DNA of 7,459 nt from NCBI GenBank assembly GCA_012728025.1, contig JAAYFX010000180.1, positions 1 through 7,459 on the forward strand, given 5' to 3'. Origin of the DNA: Clostridiales bacterium (GTDB taxonomy: Bacteria > Bacillota > Clostridia > Oscillospirales > Oscillospiraceae). The notes under the pieces were generated by a model. That model did no database searches, was not told the DNA's origin, and saw nothing but the letters and a program-made list of their open reading frames with translations. Of this stretch, positions 5,367 to 7,459 are shown piece after piece (within the stretch, counting starts at the first letter, position 1; each line of letters starts with the position of its first letter). Position numbers and translations under genes: made by a program.

Positions 5367-6500
5367 TTATACCTCCTTTTCCACCATTTCTATAAATGCT
5401 TCTGCCCGCACCGCAAGCTGTCCGATATTTGCCATATGCTGCTCACGCTCAACAGTTATCTGAGGTATGCCGACATCCTTCAGCTTTTTCTCCAGAAGTA
5501 TGTTTTCTCCGCCCCAGCACTCGCAGTTTTGCATCCTTTGATAAATCACTCCATCACAGGAAAACTCCCTTACGGATTGTATTATGAAATCATGAAGCTC
5601 CTCGTGTACATCCATCATTCTCGGGCAGACAACACGCTTTAAATAATAATCTGCAATTGATGTGAGCACATCTTCATCATCTCTCATCTCTATCGGCTCA
5701 CGAAACTGCATTTGCCCAAAGCAAAGGGCATCGGTGACTATAAGTCCGCCCTTTTCCTCTATAACCCGCAGGTATTCAGGGTCATCCAGAGCAGAGCCGA
5801 TTATCATAAGGCGGGCCCGCCAAGAATCTTGGGGCTTGCGGTTTTTCGCATCCTCTAAAAACGCCTTGAGCAGGTCTATATACTCCTCTATGGGCATATT
5901 TGTTTTAGACAAGGTTATTTGAAGGGCCTCAACTCCGCTTATTACAGGGTTTTTTTCTTTTCGCAGCTCATAAAGCTCTTTAATAAGCTCTCGGGCTTCA
6001 TTATAAACCTCAACAGAAGCTTTGAGCTTTTCCTCCGTAATCTTTTCTCCGGTAATTTCCTCCAAAGCCTCTATAAGGTCACGAAGCTCATTTACATAAA
6101 AGGGAACCGTTCTCGCTGTGTGCTTTCTTGGGGCGGCAATCTGTATTATGGTTTGCCCCTTGTTTCGGGTGCGGTTGATATATTCGGCGTTGTCATAAAT
6201 ACGTGAGGCCATAATGCAGCCGTCGGAGGCCACAATACCATCCAGCTCATATCTGCCCTCAAGCCAATATTGAAGAACACTTTTTGCGAAGCTGCAGCTA
6301 AAGCTTGACATCCACATTTCAGCTTCGCTGGCATCCACGCATCCCGTAGCCCTCATGCGAACAGGTAAAACGCCCGCCGCATGGAAAATTTCCTCCGGCA
6401 CATGGCAGCAGATAACTCCAAGGGCTTTTTTCCCCTGCTGCCGCCACTTTTTGACAGCTTCGCTGGAAATGTCCGATTCAAATAGTTTCCCGTAGTCCAT
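5367..6500 (-). CDS. 2-hydroxyacyl-CoA dehydratase / class I benzoyl-CoA reductase family, small subunit (operon 2)
   Basis: This 377-residue paralogue of the small subunit at 2537-3655 is the first gene of operon 2. ATG 6500 was chosen over an in-frame ATG at 6554 because AGGAGG lies 6 nt upstream and the N terminus (MDYGKLFESDI) then matches the paralogue. Landmarks: GVICCHVPEEIFHAAGVLPVR (28-48 region), C69 in FSCSFA, C95 in SDGC, AAPRKH (122-127), RLMIIGSALDDP (230-241), C326 and C328 in NCECWGG, and the ending GQLAVRAEAFIEM. C69, C95 and one of C326/C328 are the probable [4Fe-4S] ligands. The segment after INR (108-136) differs in sequence and length from the operon 1 copy and is a candidate for different substrate contacts. 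The codons look less biased by eye than in operon 1, which may mean lower expression. It pairs with the large subunit encoded 2 nt downstream. The family is certain; the substrate is not. Confidence 0.92.
   Translation of the reverse strand: MDYGKLFESDISSEAVKKWRQQGKKALGVICCHVPEEIFHAAGVLPVRMRATGCVDASEAEMWMSSFSCSFAKSVLQYWLEGRYELDGIVASDGCIMASRIYDNAEYINRTRNKGQTIIQIAAPRKHTARTVPFYVNELRDLIEALEEITGEKITEEKLKASVEVYNEARELIKELYELRKEKNPVISGVEALQITLSKTNMPIEEYIDLLKAFLEDAKNRKPQDSWRARLMIIGSALDDPEYLRVIEEKGGLIVTDALCFGQMQFREPIEMRDDEDVLTSIADYYLKRVVCPRMMDVHEELHDFIIQSVREFSCDGVIYQRMQNCECWGGENILLEKKLKDVGIPQITVEREQHMANIGQLAVRAEAFIEMVEKEV
5370..5378 (-). promoter_or_regulatory. Ribosome binding site of the operon 2 large subunit, embedded in the preceding gene
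   Basis: Minus-strand AAGGAGGTA overlaps the final Lys-Glu-Val codons of the small-subunit gene, whose stop is at 5369-5367, followed by TC and ATG 5364. This arrangement favours translational coupling of the two subunits. Confidence 0.85.
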
Positions 6501-6506
6501 GATTCT

Positions 6507-6512
6507 CCTCCT
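6507..6512 (-). promoter_or_regulatory. Ribosome binding site that sets the start of the operon 2 small subunit
   Basis: Minus-strand AGGAGG sits 6 nt before ATG 6500. The alternative start at 6554 has no comparable site and would lie upstream of the candidate promoter's transcription start. Confidence 0.88.
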
Positions 6513-6519
6513 GTGTTTA

Positions 6520-6549
6520 ATTATAGAGCCTGTTTTTGCCGCTTGTCTT
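6520..6549 (-). promoter_or_regulatory. Candidate promoter of dehydratase operon 2
   Basis: Minus strand AAGACA (6549-6544), an 18-nt spacer and a perfect TATAAT (6525-6520). Transcription would start near 6512-6514, leaving a leader of only about 14 nt with the ribosome binding site at its very 5' end, which is tight. A second possible -10 TATAAT lies at 6683-6678, with a weak TTGGTG (6708-6703) 19 nt upstream; it would give a leader of about 170 nt, similar to operon 1. The sequence does not settle which is used. Confidence 0.45.
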
Positions 6550-6639
6550 ACCATACGGATATACTTTACTCCTCATATGGCAAGATGTGCAAGAAATTTT
6601 ATAAGACATTTTAGTTTTTTGTTAGAATTGCACCAAAAA

Positions 6640-6663
6640 CCTGTTGTTCTATATAAAAGTTGC
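6640..6663. repeat. Copy 2 of the 24-nt element shared by both dehydratase operon upstream regions
   Basis: Plus strand CCTGTTGTTCTAT (6640-6652) followed by an AT-rich stretch and TTGC (6660-6663). It matches the reverse complement of 3909-3932 at 19 of 24 positions, including the first 13 without a mismatch. It lies in the divergent region between operon 2 and the DUF1643-type gene. Confidence 0.6.
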
Positions 6664-6830
6664 TCAGGGTTTTTAGATTATATTTCAGTTAAATTCGGGC
6701 TGCACCAAGCTCTGGGTCAAAGCTCTTATACAACAAGGTATCGTTTTCATATTGTTTTAAAACTACCTTATCTCCCTTGTTTTTTTGGTCAATTAAATCC
6801 CCCTGTGAGCATGACCACTTTTATATGCTC

Positions 6831-6859
6831 TTGACTTTGCCCCTCAAGAGACATACAAT
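6831..6859 (+). promoter_or_regulatory. Near-consensus promoter of the DUF1643-type gene
   Basis: TTGACT (6831-6836), a 17-nt spacer, TACAAT (6854-6859): 5 of 6 in each box with ideal spacing. Transcription would start near 6866, only about 23 nt before ATG 6889. Confidence 0.78.
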
Positions 6860-6888
6860 CGAAGGAGCAAATAAAGGTGGATTTACAT

Positions 6889-7459
6889 ATGCACATACCA
6901 GCAGCCTGCACTCAAAATATCTCTGTTTTAACCTTTTCCGAAGCCCTTTCCCAGCGGCTCGAGCCATGCCCTTACGATAGGGAAAAGTGGATTTATATTC
7001 CAGAGTTTTACTCGGAATACCGCTATATATTGGGGACAAGGGGACAAACCCCCCTTGTATGTATAGGAATCAATCCCTCCACTGCCATCCCCGATGCCTT
7101 GGATAACACCCTTAAGTCTGTTTCACGGATAGCCTCGGGAAACGGCTTTGACAGCTTTATAATGTTTAATGTCTATGCCCAGCGGGCAACTCGCCCCAAT
7201 GATATGGACAAGACAATAAACCCCCAGCTTCACCATGAAAACATGAAAGCCTTTGAGTATATGCTTTCAGAGCTTAGCCCTTCCGGCCGCCCCCATATAT
7301 GGGCCGCTTGGGGCACTATCATAGAAAAGCGCTCATACCTTGCAGACTGTGTAAGAGATATGGTGGAGATTGGCAAGCGTCACGAGGCCCTTTGGCTAAA
7401 GGTTGGAAAATGCTCTTTGAAGGGTCACCCCCATCACCCGCTTTACCTCAGAAAAGACC
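6889..7459 (+). CDS. DUF1643 domain-containing protein, C terminus off the right edge
   Basis: An open frame of 190 codons runs to the window edge. The pattern ILGTRGQTPLVCIGINPSTA (48-67), followed by DNTLKSVSRIASGNGFDSFIMFNVYAQRAT and then a WAAWGT segment and GHPHHPLYL near the end, is typical of DUF1643, a family of unknown biochemical function often found singly in bacteria and phages. The family assignment is by recognition of the NPSTA, NVYAQRAT, WG and GHPxHP motifs. ATG 6889, with AAAGGTGG 8 nt upstream, is preferred to an in-frame GTG at 6877: the GTG's ribosome binding site (GAAGGAG, 6861-6867) would lie at or before the transcription start predicted from the promoter at 6831-6859. 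It is divergent from the dehydratase operons and has no evident functional tie to them. Confidence 0.82.
   Translation, partial: MHIPAACTQNISVLTFSEALSQRLEPCPYDREKWIYIPEFYSEYRYILGTRGQTPLVCIGINPSTAIPDALDNTLKSVSRIASGNGFDSFIMFNVYAQRATRPNDMDKTINPQLHHENMKAFEYMLSELSPSGRPHIWAAWGTIIEKRSYLADCVRDMVEIGKRHEALWLKVGKCSLKGHPHHPLYLRKD

Larger units (their letters stand above)
6513..6830. other. Divergent intergenic region between operon 2 and the DUF1643-type gene
   Basis: AT-rich, with no credible gene on either strand. It contains the operon 2 promoter candidates, the shared 24-nt element, and two same-strand copies of TGCACCAA (6629-6636 and 6701-6708) 72 bp apart. Nothing resembling a structured RNA gene or a terminator was recognised. 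Confidence 0.5.

Noticed and set aside
4684..5463. Plus-strand open frame of 259 codons opposite operon 2
   Set aside because: It is antisense to both subunits of operon 2, with unnatural composition and no family features; a shadow frame.
6501..6554. An 18-residue N-terminal extension of the operon 2 small subunit from ATG 6554
   Set aside because: It has no ribosome binding site, and a better start with AGGAGG lies at 6500, aligned with the paralogue.
6499..6834. Plus-strand open frame of 111 codons in the divergent region
   Set aside because: It has no ribosome binding site or recognisable sequence, and it covers the promoters and the shared element of the intergenic region.

Overview
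The window comes from an anaerobic, Clostridia-like Firmicute. This is suggested by strong AGGAGG-type ribosome binding sites, consensus sigma-A-type promoters, AT-rich spacers, and a gene set dominated by the oxygen-sensitive 2-hydroxyacyl-CoA dehydratase / class I benzoyl-CoA reductase (BCR) iron-sulfur superfamily. The exact taxon and substrate cannot be read from the sequence.

Layout, left to right. (1) 1-760, minus: an ATPase activator (activase) of the BadF/BcrA/HgdC family, cut by the left edge a few residues before its C terminus. (2) 761-1148: a 388-nt gene-free spacer holding the activator's upstream region. (3) 1149-3655, minus: operon 1, made of a small dehydratase subunit (2537-3655, 372 aa) and then a large subunit (1209-2516, 435 aa). 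It has a strong promoter at 3838-3866, a leader of about 175 nt, and a very good intrinsic terminator at 1149-1182. (4) 3667-4071: a gene-free spacer. (5) 4072-6500, minus: operon 2, a second small (5367-6500, 377 aa) and large (4072-5364, 430 aa) pair, paralogous to operon 1 in the same order, with the two genes 2 nt apart. (6) 6513-6830: a divergent intergenic region. (7) 6889 to the right edge, plus: a DUF1643-type protein with its own near-consensus promoter, cut by the edge.

How the genes fit together. In this superfamily a homodimeric activase carrying one [4Fe-4S] cluster takes an electron from ferredoxin or flavodoxin and, with ATP hydrolysis, drives it at very low potential into a heterodimer of two related subunits, each with its own [4Fe-4S] cluster. 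The window holds one activase and two complete heterodimers. The simplest reading is one activator serving two paralogous enzymes that differ in substrate or regulation. The subunit sizes (about 430 and 375 aa) and the activase motifs look closer to BcrB/BcrC/BcrD-type proteins than to HgdA/HgdB/HgdC, so the chemistry could be dehydration of a 2-hydroxyacyl-CoA or reduction of an acyl-CoA ring or double bond. No CoA transferase, ferredoxin, acyl-CoA dehydrogenase or transporter is visible to decide.

The most notable non-coding signal is a 24-nt element with a 13-nt perfect core (CCTGTTGTTCTAT). It occurs once upstream of each dehydratase operon, in opposite orientations.
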